Shown piece by piece: positions 32,891 through 44,924 of a stretch of DNA of 64,000 nucleotides. The notes under the pieces are model-generated. The model did not search any database, was not told the DNA's origin, and saw only the letters and a list, made by a program, of their open reading frames with translations. The stretch covers positions 1-64,000 of the forward strand of contig JAVTVY010018914.1 of assembly GCA_036873755.1 (NCBI GenBank), written 5' to 3'. Position 1 is the first letter of the stretch. Every line of letters begins with the position of its first letter. The translations under genes were made by a program, and so were the position numbers. This DNA is from Hanleya hanleyi (taxonomy: Eukaryota > Mollusca > Polyplacophora > Lepidopleurida > Hanleyidae).

Positions 32891-33690
32891 ATCTTATTCT
32901 GAGATGCAAAAACACGCCTCCATGATTTCGCCAACACCACCAAAATCTTGTCAGTTCTGTGCCTATCTTGCAAGATCATTATACTCAGATTTCATGGAAA
33001 TCAAACACGTTCTTTAGAAGATATGATGTTACACATGTTTACCTGCATTCCTGTCTATAGCGCCACCAAGTGAAGACCAAATACCACGAAAGACAAGCAG
33101 GTGAAATCTAAAGCCCTAGGGAGATGGCACATAAAAGTTCAATGGAAAAAAAATTAATCATGATAATGGTTATGGAGGTTTTGACATTAAGTCAGATAAT
33201 TGATATTTTTCATTTAAACAGCAATTTAGTTCGCACCAAAAGAAAATTAATTATCATGTCGGCAATCCTACATTGATGCTTGGCAACCTAGAATACATGT
33301 AGAACAATTTTTAAATATTTCTCATATTTCTTCATAAGCGAATGGTAAATTTTTATCTCACAAAAAACTTCTTTTTTTGAAACGCAAAAAACGTGCCTTT
33401 ATAATTATGCCAGCTACACCAAAACTTTTTCAGCACATTGCCTATCCTTCAAGGCCATTGTAATAAAATTTCATAGAAATCAAACAAGTCGTTCAGACGA
33501 AATCGTCACAGAAAGGTTTACCTATGCTCTGACTACAACGCCACCTAGTGGTGAGCAGCGGCTATCAAAACACAACCAGAAAAATTTCCCAGGCCTAAGG
33601 AGATAGCACACTAAGTTTGACCCGAAAATATTTAACGGTTTCAGAGATATTCACGTTTCAAGTCGCGGCGGCGGGGGCGGATCTGGCGGA
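32890..33690. repeat. ~480-bp tandem repeat, two diverged units
   Basis: ACACCAAAACTTTTTCAGCAC-like, TCATAGAAATCAAACAAGT-like, GGTTTACCT and GCGCCACC(A/T)AGTG phrases occur in the same order in 32905-33130 and 33385-33610. The second unit ends in a GGCGGCGGGGGCGG run. Confidence 0.6.
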
Positions 33691-33699
33691 GCCGTTTCT

Positions 33700-33981
33700 C
33701 ATGAAAACATAAGAGCATCCACTTTGTGGGAATGTTCTAAATGCTATAGAATACTATGGCCAAGTACTAAAGAGTACCATAGTATAAAATACTACAGTAT
33801 ACTATAAGTAGAACTACTAGAATATAATATACATGTAGCAAACTTCTATAGAATAATTCTATCTGATACTATAAAGATATTCTAGAGAAATACATTATAT
33901 CATAGCGAAATAGTATTACAGTATGCTATTGAAAAATACCTTTTTTAGAAATGCTACAGTATACTAAAGCTAATATACCAC
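33700..33981. repeat. ACTATAG/TACTA-rich degenerate simple repeat
   Basis: AT-rich sequence built of ACTATA, ATAGTAC and TACTAC-like words. It resumes after the LINE at 38383-38560, so the LINE inserted into it. Confidence 0.6.
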
Positions 33982-33993
33982 AGAGAAATACTA

Positions 33994-36900
33994 GGAGCCC
34001 GGATGTAGAGAGATTGGGAGTCAGACGTGTTTTCACTTCGCTCCGAGAAATTTGTCTAATTCTGCGGATTTCAGCTGATCTTAGCTCTGATTTTTGTGTA
34101 ATATATTTTGTGAATACTTTTGGCAAATACCTGTGGTGAAAGTTTGGAATTATTTCTCAGTTTTTTGCTGTTCAGGGCGTTTTTCTGACTTAGTTTAGTC
34201 TGGTTTGGGAAGGCAGAGATCTGCCATTACTACCGTCTCGGTCTTTGTGACTGAGAGGGTCGGTGGGTTTTCTTTTTTCTGTCTCTGTCTTCTCTGTTTG
34301 TTCGCTGTCTGTAAATATTTCGTATTTTGCTGGTGTATATATATATATTTCCTTGTTGGCTTGGTCTAGTTTGTAGTTGGTTCGTTTTTCGTTCAGTTAA
34401 GGCTTAGGTCGATTTACACACATCTGCGTATATCGAACTAGGCTAAATACATGCACATGGTGAAGCTATACCTGTATGCTGTAGGCTAGCCCTCACAGTA
34501 CAGATTTGGGCAAGCCTTTGTTCTCTGTTCTTTTGTTCGTTGTTGTTACCCGGCAACCGGTCAGGCTTAGAACTGGGCTATTGTTTGACTTGCACCTGCG
34601 GTTCACTGGAAGAGAGTGTATTGTTATGCACAGACTTACTTGAACCAAAGGTCGAAGGACTTGTTGGGACAAGAGAGAGAGAGTAAGAAGTTTATAAGAA
34701 GAAATGTAAAAAAGAAGAGAGAGAACAAATAAAAAGAAAGGTCAAAAAGAATTACCCAAAATAAAACGACATTCGATAAATTAACCTTATATATCTTGGC
34801 TTGGGCAGTTTTGTATATCACTTCTTTATACAGATTAAAAATGGCTCAGTCACCAACTATAATTCAGTGGAATTGCAGAGGAGTTTGACCAAATTTGAAT
34901 GAACTCCAATTATTAACTCAAGATTATGAATCATCAGCTTTTTGTCTCAACGAGACCTTTCTGAAGAAAGCAGATAAAGATAAATTTAAATTTCGCCAAT
35001 ACACATCTTATCATTCCTACGTTCTAGACGAAAATGGAAAAGCTACAGGCGGCTCTTCAATATTGGTTAAAATGGGTGTTTTACACAGTCCTGTTGATTT
35101 AGTGACAGATTTGCAAGCTGTAGCAGTTCGTATTACTTTGAATTCTGTTTTCACATTATGCACAGTGTACATACCTTCTTCTGGTAGTCTCCGGCTTAGT
35201 AAACTTCCAGATCTTTACGATCAGCTCCCGAAACCTTGTTTAATGATGGGTGATTTTAACGGTCGTAATATCCTCTAAGATAATGAAGACAATTGTAAAG
35301 GTAAAATACTTGAAAATTTTATATCAAATAATTCTTTGTGTATTTCTAATGATGTTTCTTATACACATTTGTCCTCTGCTCATGGAACCTATTCAGCATT
35401 AGACATCTCACTTTGCGACCTTTGTTCGCAAAAACTACTGGCAGTCCCCTTCGCTGATGTTCCAGATCCTATACAGTTATTCTCAGATATGCTGATAGAA
35501 ATTGCCAACCAAACCATTCCCACATCTTCAGGAGTTGCACATATTAAGAAACCTTGGTTTAATGATGAGTGCAAGGAAGCAAGAAAATGTAAGAAGGCTG
35601 AACGATATTTCCGCCGACATCCTAATCCTGAAAATTTGAAAGATCTCAGAGTTACAATAGCTAAAGCTCGTAGAACCATGAAACAGAATAAACGTGATTC
35701 TTGGAGAAATTATGTTTCTAAGATAAATACTTATGCTTCTATAACAAAAGTTTGGAATATGATCCGAAGAATAAAAGGTAAAAGTTCCAAGTCCAGTGTT
35801 CATCATCTCATTGATGGAAACCAGGTGATTACTGAGAGAGTAGAAATTGGAAATAAATTAGGCGAAATAATTGCCAAAAACTCGTCGTCAGAAAATTATG
35901 TACCTAAATTTCCAAAAAAGAGAAGAGAAAAATGAAATTAAATTCTCCTCCGGTAACCATGAAGGCTATACCGCTATGTTTACAGTTGGCGAACTTCATG
36001 CTTCTCTCACAAAAGCTAACGATTCTGCTGCAGGACCTGATAATATTCATTATCAGCTTTTGAAACATCTACCGGAATCTTCTCTAGAAATTCTATTACG
36101 CATATTCAATAGACTATGAAGAAGAGTACCAAATCGTCCGATTTCTCTGACTAGCTGTGTCTGCAAAACAATGGAACGCATGATAAACGATCGCCTTGTT
36201 TGGTACCTGGAAACTGAAAAGAAACTTACTGATGTTCAAGCTGGTTTCCGTAAAAATAGAAGTACCATTGATGATTTAGTCAGATTAGATTCGTATGTTA
36301 AGAATTCTTTCGCCAAGAATGAAAATGTGGTTTCTATCTTTTTTGATTTAGAAAAAGCCTATGATACTACATGGAAATACGGGATTCTGAAAGATCTTCA
36401 AAATGTGGGAGTAAAAGGCCATTTTCCCGTTTTTATTTCCAACTTTTTGAATGATAGACAATTCCAAATTCGTTTGGGTACAACTATGTTTGATCATTTT
36501 GATCAAGGCCGGGGTGTCCTACAGGGCAGTATTTTGTCTACTACTCTGTTTAGTATCAAGATCAACAGCTTGGCCTCAGTTCTGAATAAATCAATCGATG
36601 GTTCACTTTTTGTAGGCGATTTCAACATATCGTGTAGTGGGGAAAGTATACACAATATTGAGAGAACATTACAACTTTGTCTAAACAGAATTCAGAAATG
36701 GTGTCTAGAAAATGGCTTCAAATTCTCCAATGCTAAGACAAATTGTATACACTTTTGCAGAAAATATTTCCAGCACAAAGATCCAGAACTTACATTAGAC
36801 GGAACTGAAATCAAAGTGGTAAAAGAGGTCAAATTCCTAGGCATATTGTTTGACCAACGACTAACATTCAAATCACATATAAATTGCTTAAAATCCAGAT

Positions 36901-38336
36901 GCACGAAAGCTCTAGATTTGTTGAAAGTAGTTGCCAGATACAAGTAGAGAGTGGAGATCAGCAAACTCTTTTTCATTTATATCGATCACTTTATCGTTCC
37001 AAACTCGATTATGGATCTATGGTTTGCAATGGTGCAAGCAAGTCAAACTTGACAAAGCTAGATCCTATTCTCCATCAAGGACTTTGCCTCGGGGCGTTCA
37101 GAACATCACACAAAGAAAGCTTGTACATCGAAGCGGATGAATTTCCTTTAGAACTTCGAAGGATTAAACTATCGCTGCAAAATATCACAAAACTGCGTTC
37201 GAAGCACTCAAATCCTGCATATAACTGTGTTTTCAACCCTCAGTAAGCAGTTTTCTTTTAAAGAAACCCTCGATTATTTCACCTCTTGGAATCCGTATGA
37301 AACCACACATTGTAGCAGCTGGTATTAAAATTAGTCAAATGTTACCAAACGAGCTCTTCCCAACTCCACCATGGCAGTTAGCCAAACCAGAAGTAGATAT
37401 TTCACTGACGAAATATAAAAAGGCAGACACGAGCCAGCTCGTGTATACACAAGAATTTGGTCTACTGAGAGAAAAATACAGATCATATCAGGCTGTTTAT
37501 ACCGATGGTTCTAAAGATGGTGAGAGAGTAGCATGTGCTACTATCTTTAGTTCCAAAACTAAAACCTGTCGGTTACCAGGTAAAAGTTCCATATTTACTG
37601 CAGAGGTAAACGCTCTATTAACAGCTTTAGAAGGTATTGGATCCCCTAGAAGGAAAAAAATATGTCATATTCTCGGATTCACTATCATGCCTTAAAGCGA
37701 TTAAAAGTGGAAATTCAACTCATCCCACCATCTTGAAAATTCTACAATTATATGACATTGGATTTGATCAACAGATAGATATTGTGTTTTGTTGGGTGAC
37801 TAGTCACGTTGACATCAAAGGCAATATTGAAGCTGATAGATGGCTAAGGCAGCTCTAGATGAAGAAGTTGCATTCTGCGATTTCAGACCCTCTGTCTGCG
37901 CTTATGAAAGAAAGCTGTTTCAATCTTTATGGGATACTATGGATAATAACAAACTTCATGAGTTAAAAAAACTGTTGGTTCGATCAGGCCATGACTAGAC
38001 GATGCAGGATCGGTCATACACGATTAACCCACGAATATTTACTAAAACAGGAGCCGGTCCCAAGATGTATTTTATGTCATGAAGATCTCACGGTGAAACA
38101 TATTCTCATAGATTGCATAGATTTTAAGATTGTAAGAGATACTTTTTATCGAGCAGCTACGCTGGAAGATCTTTTTAGTCGAGTAAAAGAAGATTGTATT
38201 TTAAATAATTTGAGAGATTGGTGTGTTGTACAAATTTTAATATTTGTACCAGTTTTTACGCAATAGTTTACTGAGAATTTTGTTTGATCTTCGCTGTATA
38301 GCTGAAATATTGCTGAATGCGACGTTAAATCTTATT

Positions 38337-38370
<34 letters not shown>
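33994..38370 (+). mobile_element. I/Nimb-like non-LTR retrotransposon with 12-bp target duplication
   Basis: A complete insertion: AGAGAAATACTA flanks it perfectly (33982-33993 and 38371-38382) and it ends in a TC-repeat tail. A 5' region of ~850 bp precedes one long ORF with apurinic-type endonuclease, reverse transcriptase and RNase H domains. The presence of RNase H and a CCHC-like C-terminus points to the I superfamily (Nimb/I-like clades). The 3' end, GCTGAAATATTGCTGAATGC then GACGTTAAATC, is shared with the 5S SINEs. No separate ORF1 (Gag-like) was recognised. Confidence 0.85.
34841..38266 (+). pseudogene. LINE endonuclease-reverse transcriptase-RNase H ORF, inactivated
   Basis: Starts MAQSPTIIQWNCRG, the classic endonuclease N-terminus, then a stop a codon later. 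A second stop follows MMGDFNGRNIL (35276). Conserved blocks follow: KPWFNDECKEARK (linker), AAGPDNIHYQLLK and QAGFRKNRST (RT), FFDLEKAYDTTW (motif A), GVLQGSILSTTLF (motif B) and LFVGDF, where the catalytic Y/F-x-D-D has become V-G-D. About 30 codons appear deleted near 36120. Frameshifts lie near 35900, 36940 and 37660. RNase H shows YTDGSKDG, AEVNALLTALE, FSDS and WVTSHVDIKGNIEAD. The end has C-x2-C and H-x4-C (CILCHEDLTVKHILIDC). Not functional. Confidence 0.85.
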
Positions 38371-38372
<2 letters not shown>

Positions 38373-38384
38373 AGAAATACTATA

Positions 38385-38955
38385 GCTGAAAAAGTACAGT
38401 TCACCATGGCCATACCATACCATTATAATAGAACACTATAGCATAAAATAGTACAAATACTAATTCTGAAAGCATCATGTAGTGAAACACCATACTATGC
38501 CTTATTACAGTATTACAGTAAAGTACTATGGTTTGTTGGTAAGAGTTTTGCTTGGTAGTTGGTGAAATTACTACATTGACATTGCCATGATAGATTGGTT
38601 TTGCTACATAATACAGTACATATGATTCATCGTTGCTTGTTATAGCACCATAATAGGGTTGCTGGTTTTTGTTTTCCATTTGCATACTATGCAATGTTAT
38701 TCTAGATCACCAACTGCAATTCCATGACCACGAGTATGTTCAGTGTATGCATTACTGATGAGAACAAGGGTGGTAATAACCATGCTCACATTTTCTGTAA
38801 CAAGATTTTTACTCATATTCTACATTGGTATTACTTACTATAATGTAGCAGAAACAAGGGTCGATTCCTTAGTCATGCTAAGTGTTTCTCGTCAGATATA
38901 TTAATTTTTGCTCGGCAGCACCATAATCAAAGCCAGTACGTCAAGAATTTAATTC
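38385..38955. other. Non-coding, simple-repeat-rich
   Basis: Continuation of the ACTATAG-rich repeat to about 38560, then unassigned sequence. Confidence 0.4.
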
Positions 38956-38959
38956 ACAA

Positions 38960-40640
38960 GGAGTTGTCTTTTAAATCAGAAGTTAGAAATGTCAAAATGG
39001 GCAATTCATTCAAAGGTAAAACTTATTCACAGATATTACTGTTACTCTCTAATGAATGCAGTGGGGAAATGGACAATTCCAGAGCGTATTTCTTCAGAGC
39101 GGCGCTTTCCACCGTCAGAATGAAAGTTAACGAAGTGAAGGACTTCAGTTCTCAACGCAAGTATTAGTTTCTCTCTGAACGGCAGAATACAAAGCCAAAA
39201 TGGACAATCAGTTTAATATCATCATTCTTCCAATGGCAGATTCGAACGTCTCTATGAAAACCGTTTGTCTTCAGAGCGTCACTTTGCAGCGTCACAATGA
39301 ACCCAACCTTGTTTACGGTTCAATTTCTCACCACGAATATTACCGGTACATATTTTTCGTACAGCAGAATGAAACAACAGAATGGGGAATTCAAGATCCA
39401 CGTTCTTTCAAGAGGCAGTACGCAACGGCACAAATGAGGACCATATTTCTTGTGAGCGTCACTTTGCAGCGTCACAATGAAACCCAGGCGTGTTTACGGT
39501 TTAATTACTCATCGCAATTATTAGTTTCTCTCTGAACGGCAGAATGCAATGGCCAAAGGACAATTCCATATTTCTATATATAAAAGCGAGGCTGAGATAC
39601 TAAGGCTACGTCCGAGAATCCACCGTATTCTCAGATTTGAATGTTAGGTGTCGAATACTTTCCTGTAGAGTCATATGGTTGCTTTTTAGTCACCAGACGT
39701 CGTCATTTTTCCCCACCTCGTGCATATCGCTCCAATTTATTACCTGTATATGGTAGGATTCTGCTGGTGGACTGTTAGTCTCCAAAGCCCGACCTCTGTA
39801 TATGTCACTCGACAAATATCTGTAGGTTTATTGTTTATTCTACGATGTCGAACATTAAAGATTAGTTTTTCTAGGTGTCTTGCATTTACCAGTTTACCCT
39901 ATGTTAAGGCGTTTACTCCATCAGAGGTCGATGATGCTGATCCATTAACATCAGATGAGTTGTTTGAGCTGATTTGTCATCACAGCTCCCGAGCTAGCGT
40001 ATCTAATTCCGCTTAAGCCGGAGCTAGGGGCCGTGTGGATAGTTCATAGTCTCCACACGAACAGCAGCAATAAAAGCGCGGCTGATGCTACGTCCGTGAA
40101 TCGACCATATTCTCAGGTCTGAATGTTAGGTTTCGACGAATACTTTTCTGTAAAGTCATATGGTGGCTTTTTAGTCACCAGATGTCGCCACATCTTGCAT
40201 ATCGCTCCAATTTTCTACCAAACATCAGTTTTCAACATCATAATTAAAACCGTTTTTCTTCAGAGCGACCGTTAGCAGCGTCAGAATGAAGCCAATCTTG
40301 TCTACGGTTTAATTTCTCATTAATATCACATATTTTTCGTACGGCAGAATGCAACGGCAGAATGGAAAATTTAAGATCCACTTTCTTCAAAGCGGCAGTA
40401 TGCAACGGTACACTGAGGACCATCTTTCTTGCAAGCGGCACTTTGCAGCGTCACAATGGACCTAGTCATGTTTACATGTGTGCTTTAATTTCTCATCACA
40501 AATATTCGGTATGACAGAATGCAACGGCGCCATGATCAGTTTAATATCACCTTTCCCCAAAGCGGCAGTATGCACGGCACAATGAAGACGCTTTTCTTCA
40601 GAGTGGCTCTTTGAGACCTCGCAATGAAACCTAATCATGT
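38960..40640. repeat. Degenerate repeat field with a satellite-related unit
   Basis: Phrases CGGCAGAATGCAACGGCA, CTTCAGAGCG, ACTTTGCAGCGTCACAATGA and TTAATTTCTCATCAC recur irregularly and continue at 44460-44580 beyond the palindrome. At about 39575-40180 a diverged unit of the 44.9-62.5 kb satellite is recognisable by TATATGGTAGGATTCTGCTG, TCTAATTCCGCTTAAGCCGG, AGCTAGGGGCCGTGTGG and AATAAAAGCG. Confidence 0.6.
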
Positions 40641-41624
40641 TAATAGTCCAGTAAATCTAGCGCATTTTTGGGGTCAACCCACCACAAATTGCAACATAAT
40701 TTATTTCACTGCTATGCATTTCAGAAAGGTCCCCAGAATAACATACTAAAAGTCTACAATCTCATATGCATGGGAAATATCTTAAATTTCAAGTTGAAAT
40801 TTGAGGTATTTTTCGCGAAATTTCGGTGTTTACCTGTCTCTTGTCCCCATAAGAAAACCTTGTACTTGGTACTAAGCGTGGAAGAAATGGGTCATTACTT
40901 ACACTCATTCCATTCGTTATCATATCAAGGTTATACTCAGCCTAAAATAATGCCCTTGCACGAAAATATTTATGGAGAAATTCGAAATGGCGGATGTATG
41001 TGGTCATTCTAAATCTGAACTTTTTACCATTTTCATGACAGTCCAGGCAATCTATCTGGGTTTTTTTAGCTGGACTCAAAACAAAATGCAACAGAATGTT
41101 TTTTTCACTGGTATGCATTTTCTGTCCCCAGAACAACATACGAAAAGTCTACCAAAATCTATTTGGTGGAGATACGACTTTTTCTAAACAAAGATACACC
41201 ATCATGCTTCATATAAGAAGATAGAAACTATTGGTTTGTCTCTGAATAAGGACAGTTGATCATCCAGAAATCCAATCAATACATGATGATCTAGGATATA
41301 TTATTATATCGCGGTGAAAACATTTGCATTCCCAATGGATTTGCTCATAAAAGTAGATAGCAAAACGATAGTTCAGCACCAGGGTATATAATCATACATG
41401 GTAATATCCTGCCAGTTGGCATTATTTCCATTAGCATTGTTATCCGAAAGGGAACTGACAAAGCTGTGATATATTGTCTTTCAACCTATGACAATCACAG
41501 ACAATAGTTCCATCAACTTATAAAAATATAACTATATTATCACAAGCACGTAGCAAGTGTCAGGTCCGACATTCAATAGGGTTTGTACCTTGTTGAAAAA
41601 AATGCAGCCTTGCCAATCAGGAGA

Positions 41625-41690
41625 GAGAGAGAGAAATTAGATTCAACGTCGCGTTAAGCAATAGTTCAGATATATAACGACAATCTGACA
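41625..41690 (-). mobile_element. LINE/SINE 3' tail fragment
   Basis: On the minus strand, TATATCTGAACTATTGCTTA then ACGCGACGTTGAATC and a CT repeat, matching the 3' end of the LINE at 38300-38370. Inserted in the left arm of the palindrome. Confidence 0.6.
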
Positions 41691-41984
41691 AACATTTATG
41701 ATGCATCACAATTGTTTGTAAGACAAATGTCGTTGATGAAAGAAAATTAATTATGCTGATCCTAATATATCATTTAATTATCAAACAAATAATACTTGAG
41801 TTGACGGCATAACTTTTCATTTTACATTCTGGTTCATGGTAACATTATTAGAGAAAGGGACTCATACATATAGTTGATGTCTTTTATTGTTATTCCTCAT
41901 GAACACTGCCATAAGTTGAAGAATATTTCACAGCACTATCAATCCCAATAACAGTCTTCGCCAATGTCATTTTCAAAGGTCTGG

Positions 41985-42490
41985 GTTTGATGAGTTGGCA
42001 CAGCTCAGTCGTTTGCCTTCTCCACACGCACATGAACAATCCAGGTCATGATCCTTACAGGCGCATCTGCTTCAGCTGCAATCCTTCTTGCAGTTCCAGC
42101 TGATAACCTCAAGTAACCCCTGAAGCTGGTGGCAGATCAGTTTTCACAGGGAGAAACCGATTGAATTGTCACCTCCCATTGTTGTAGCTGCAATGGATGG
42201 TGTTCCCCTTAAGTTAATTCCTTCGCCTGGGTTACTACTGTATAAACATATGAGCGTTTTCTATGCTGCTGCAATAAATGACCTTCATATGGACCCCCAT
42301 GACCTGGATGAACACTTCAGCTTGTTGGCGAAATAGCTCAGTGACAGTTGTCTTCTTCAAGGGAGCACCCTTGTCAATGCCATATGGTCGGATTACTGCG
42401 TCACAGCCCAGAATGGCATGCACAAGCAACATATTTGTACAGACTTGCATTCCCAGCACAGCCTTGGTCTTCTTGACATTCCAAACTCTC
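41985..42490 (-). pseudogene. Transposon protein fragment, PIN-like plus CXC-like, left arm
   Basis: The minus strand encodes LLVHAILGCDAVIRPYGIDK then KGAPLKK and ELFRQQAEVF, a signature I associate with PIN/FEN1-like nuclease proteins of invertebrate mobile elements (H-A-x-x-G-C-D..YGI.KG). Further on, in another frame, EVISWNCKKDCS, a stop, SRCACKDHDLDCSCACG and a later Cys-x-Asn give a C-x-C-rich pattern like tesmin/TSO1 CXC domains. Stops and frame changes separate the blocks. Confidence 0.5.
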
Positions 42491-42642
42491 CGGCCCCGCT
42501 AGTGACATGGTCATTCAGTCAAAGAAAGACGAATTCCTAGCAAACAACGTCAGCAAGTAGCAGTTCATTACTCTTATGAGTGACCAGTTGGAAAGGGCGG
42601 GATGTTTCATATGCAGATGTTTTTATTGTAAAAACCGCCCTT

Positions 42643-43290
42643 TAATCGACTGAAAGCATCAAAACTTTCGTTGGTGATGATATTGACCTGTTAGTTCTGC
42701 TCTGTTTTCATGCAGACATGGATGACAATGACATCTACTTTCAGCCAAGAGAGAATGCAAAGAAACGGATAGTTTGGAATGTCAAGAAGACAAAAAGGCC
42801 GTGCTGCGAATGTAAGTATGCACAAATATGCTATTTGTGCATGCCATTCAGGGCTGTGACACAGTATACTGATCATATGGCATCGCCAAATGTGCGGCCG
42901 TAAAGAAAACAACGCTCAATGAGCTATTTCGCCAACAAGCTGAAGTGTTCAACCAGGCCACTGGGAGTCCCGATGGAGGTTATCTATTGCAGGTGCTTGT
43001 GTGTTTACACAATGGTAACCCTGACGAAGCAATTGGCTGCATGAGATACGAGCGTTTCTGTGACAAAAACGAACCATACATGTGCAGGTACAAAACCTTC
43101 CACCAACATCAGCATCAGCTAAGTATCAAGATTCGCGTGTTTAGAGTGGAAAGGGGAAGACCATCCATTGCAGCCACAAGAATGAGGGTGGACGGCTTCT
43201 CTCTGTGAAACCTGAACTGTCACCAGTTCCACTGGCACTCTTTGAGGTTATCAGTTACAACTGCAAGAAAGATTGCAGCTGAAGAAGATG
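42643..43290 (+). pseudogene. Transposon protein fragment, PIN-like plus CXC-like, right arm
   Basis: The plus-strand frame reads TFVGDDIDLLVLLCFHADMD, where the G-D-D-x-D-L-L is the acidic core of PIN/FEN1-like nucleases, then KKRIVWNVKKTK. Frameshifts follow; KPELSPVPLALFEVISYNCK then KDCS marks the C-terminal cysteine region (43206-43283). The homologous left-arm copy keeps different blocks intact, so together they show one ancestral gene order. Not functional here. Confidence 0.5.
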
Positions 43291-44586
43291 CATCTGTAGG
43301 AGCATGGCCTATATTGTTGAAAACGTAAAATAAAACATGGTAGAACGTCATGGCAGAACATCAAGTTTGCCTATAATCTAGATTATTATTTGTTTGATAA
43401 TTAGATGATAGGATCTGCATAATTATTCTTCTTTCGTCAAAACATATCTGACGCACAATCGCGATAGATCATTAATGGTTTGCAGAACTGTATTTTTCAA
43501 CAAGGCACAAGTTGTGATAATAGAGAGATATCTCCATGAGTGGGTTTGTGGAAATATTGTCGTGACAGTCATCGGTTGAAGGAAAATATATATCACAGCT
43601 TGTCATTTCATTTATTTTGGGAGAGAATTCCTATTTCATATGATTGTGCTAATGGCAAAAATGTTAGCTGTCTGAATATTTCCATGTATCATTCATATAG
43701 CCTGATGCTGAACTATCAGTTTGCTATCTACGCTTATGAGCAAACCCACCGGGAAGAAACATGTTTTCACCACCATGGCATACTGTACCCTGGGTCATCT
43801 ATTAATTGGATTTCTGGTTGATAAACTGTCCTTATTCACGGAAAAAAAACAATATTCTACCTTGCTTATATGAGGCATAATGGCCTATTATGTATTATAA
43901 CATGGCGTATCTTTGTTTTTAAAAAAAAAGTCGTATCTCCACCAAATAGATTTTCGTAGACTTTTAGTATGTTGTTCTGGGAACCTATTAGAAATGCATA
44001 CCAGTGAAAAAAATTCTGTTGCAATTTGTTTTGGGTCCAGCTAAAAAAACCCAGATAGATTGCCTGGACTGTCATGAAAATGATAAAAAGTTCAGATTTA
44101 GAATGACCCCATACATCCGCCATTTTGAATTTCTCCATAAATATTTTCGTGCAAGGGTATTATTTTAGGCTGAGTATAACCTTGATATAATAACGAATGG
44201 AATGAGTGTAAGTAATGACCCATTTCTACACGCTTAGTACCAAGTACAAGGTTTTCTTATAGGAGCAAGAGACAGGTAAGCACTGAAATTTCGCGAAAAT
44301 ACCTCAAATTTCAACTGGAAATTTAATATATTTCCCATGCATATCTGTTTGTAGACTTTTAGTATGTTATTCTTGATACCTTTCGGAAATGCACTGCAGC
44401 AAAAACAATTCTGTTGCAATTTGTGGTGGGTCAAACCTCAATTTGACTGGACTATAAGGCTTTAATTTCTCATCACTAATTACCTCGGCAGAATGCAACG
44501 GCACAATGGGCATTTTGATGTTGTTTGATCCAAGCAACAGTCTCCATCATCACAAAGAAGACTTTTCTCAGAGCGAGTACATGTAC

Positions 44587-44866
44587 TTTATTTCCTTATC
44601 TCCGCTTCTGACAAGAAAACACACATACCTTTGTCCCCACCTCTGGTTTAATGGTGAAGCACATATACATGAGCCCCATAAGAATTCGATCAGGTCAAGT
44701 ATGTTATCTCCGATTTAACCTTGACTTATTTCCTTATCTCCGCTTCTGACACGAAAACACACATAATTTTGTCCCCACCTCTGGTTTAATGGTGAAGCAC
44801 ATGTACATGAGCCCCATAAGAATTCGATCAGGTCAAGTATGTTATCTCCGATTTAACCTTGACTAC
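44587..44866. repeat. ~140-bp tandem duplication
   Basis: TTATTTCCTTATCTCCGCTT begins both units (about 44587 and 44727), which are nearly identical. TTGACTACAAGCAGATGTAC and diverged satellite sequence follow. Confidence 0.85.
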
Positions 44867-44924
44867 AAGCAGATGTACCTCACATCCCGATTTTGCCTTG
44901 ATACTCATCCACATGTAGCGGTAC

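Larger units (their letters stand above)
40641..44455. mobile_element. 3.8-kb palindrome: two inverted copies of a gene-bearing transposon
   Basis: The left arm (about 40641-42500, gene on minus) and right arm (about 42760-44455, gene on plus) are diverged inverted copies. Ends read TAGTCCAGT and ACTGGACTA, with TAA on both outer sides (possible 3-bp duplication). The surrounding degenerate repeat continues on both sides, so it inserted as a unit or folded after insertion. Each arm carries a broken gene with a PIN-like nuclease region and a cysteine-rich C-terminus. Confidence 0.65.
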
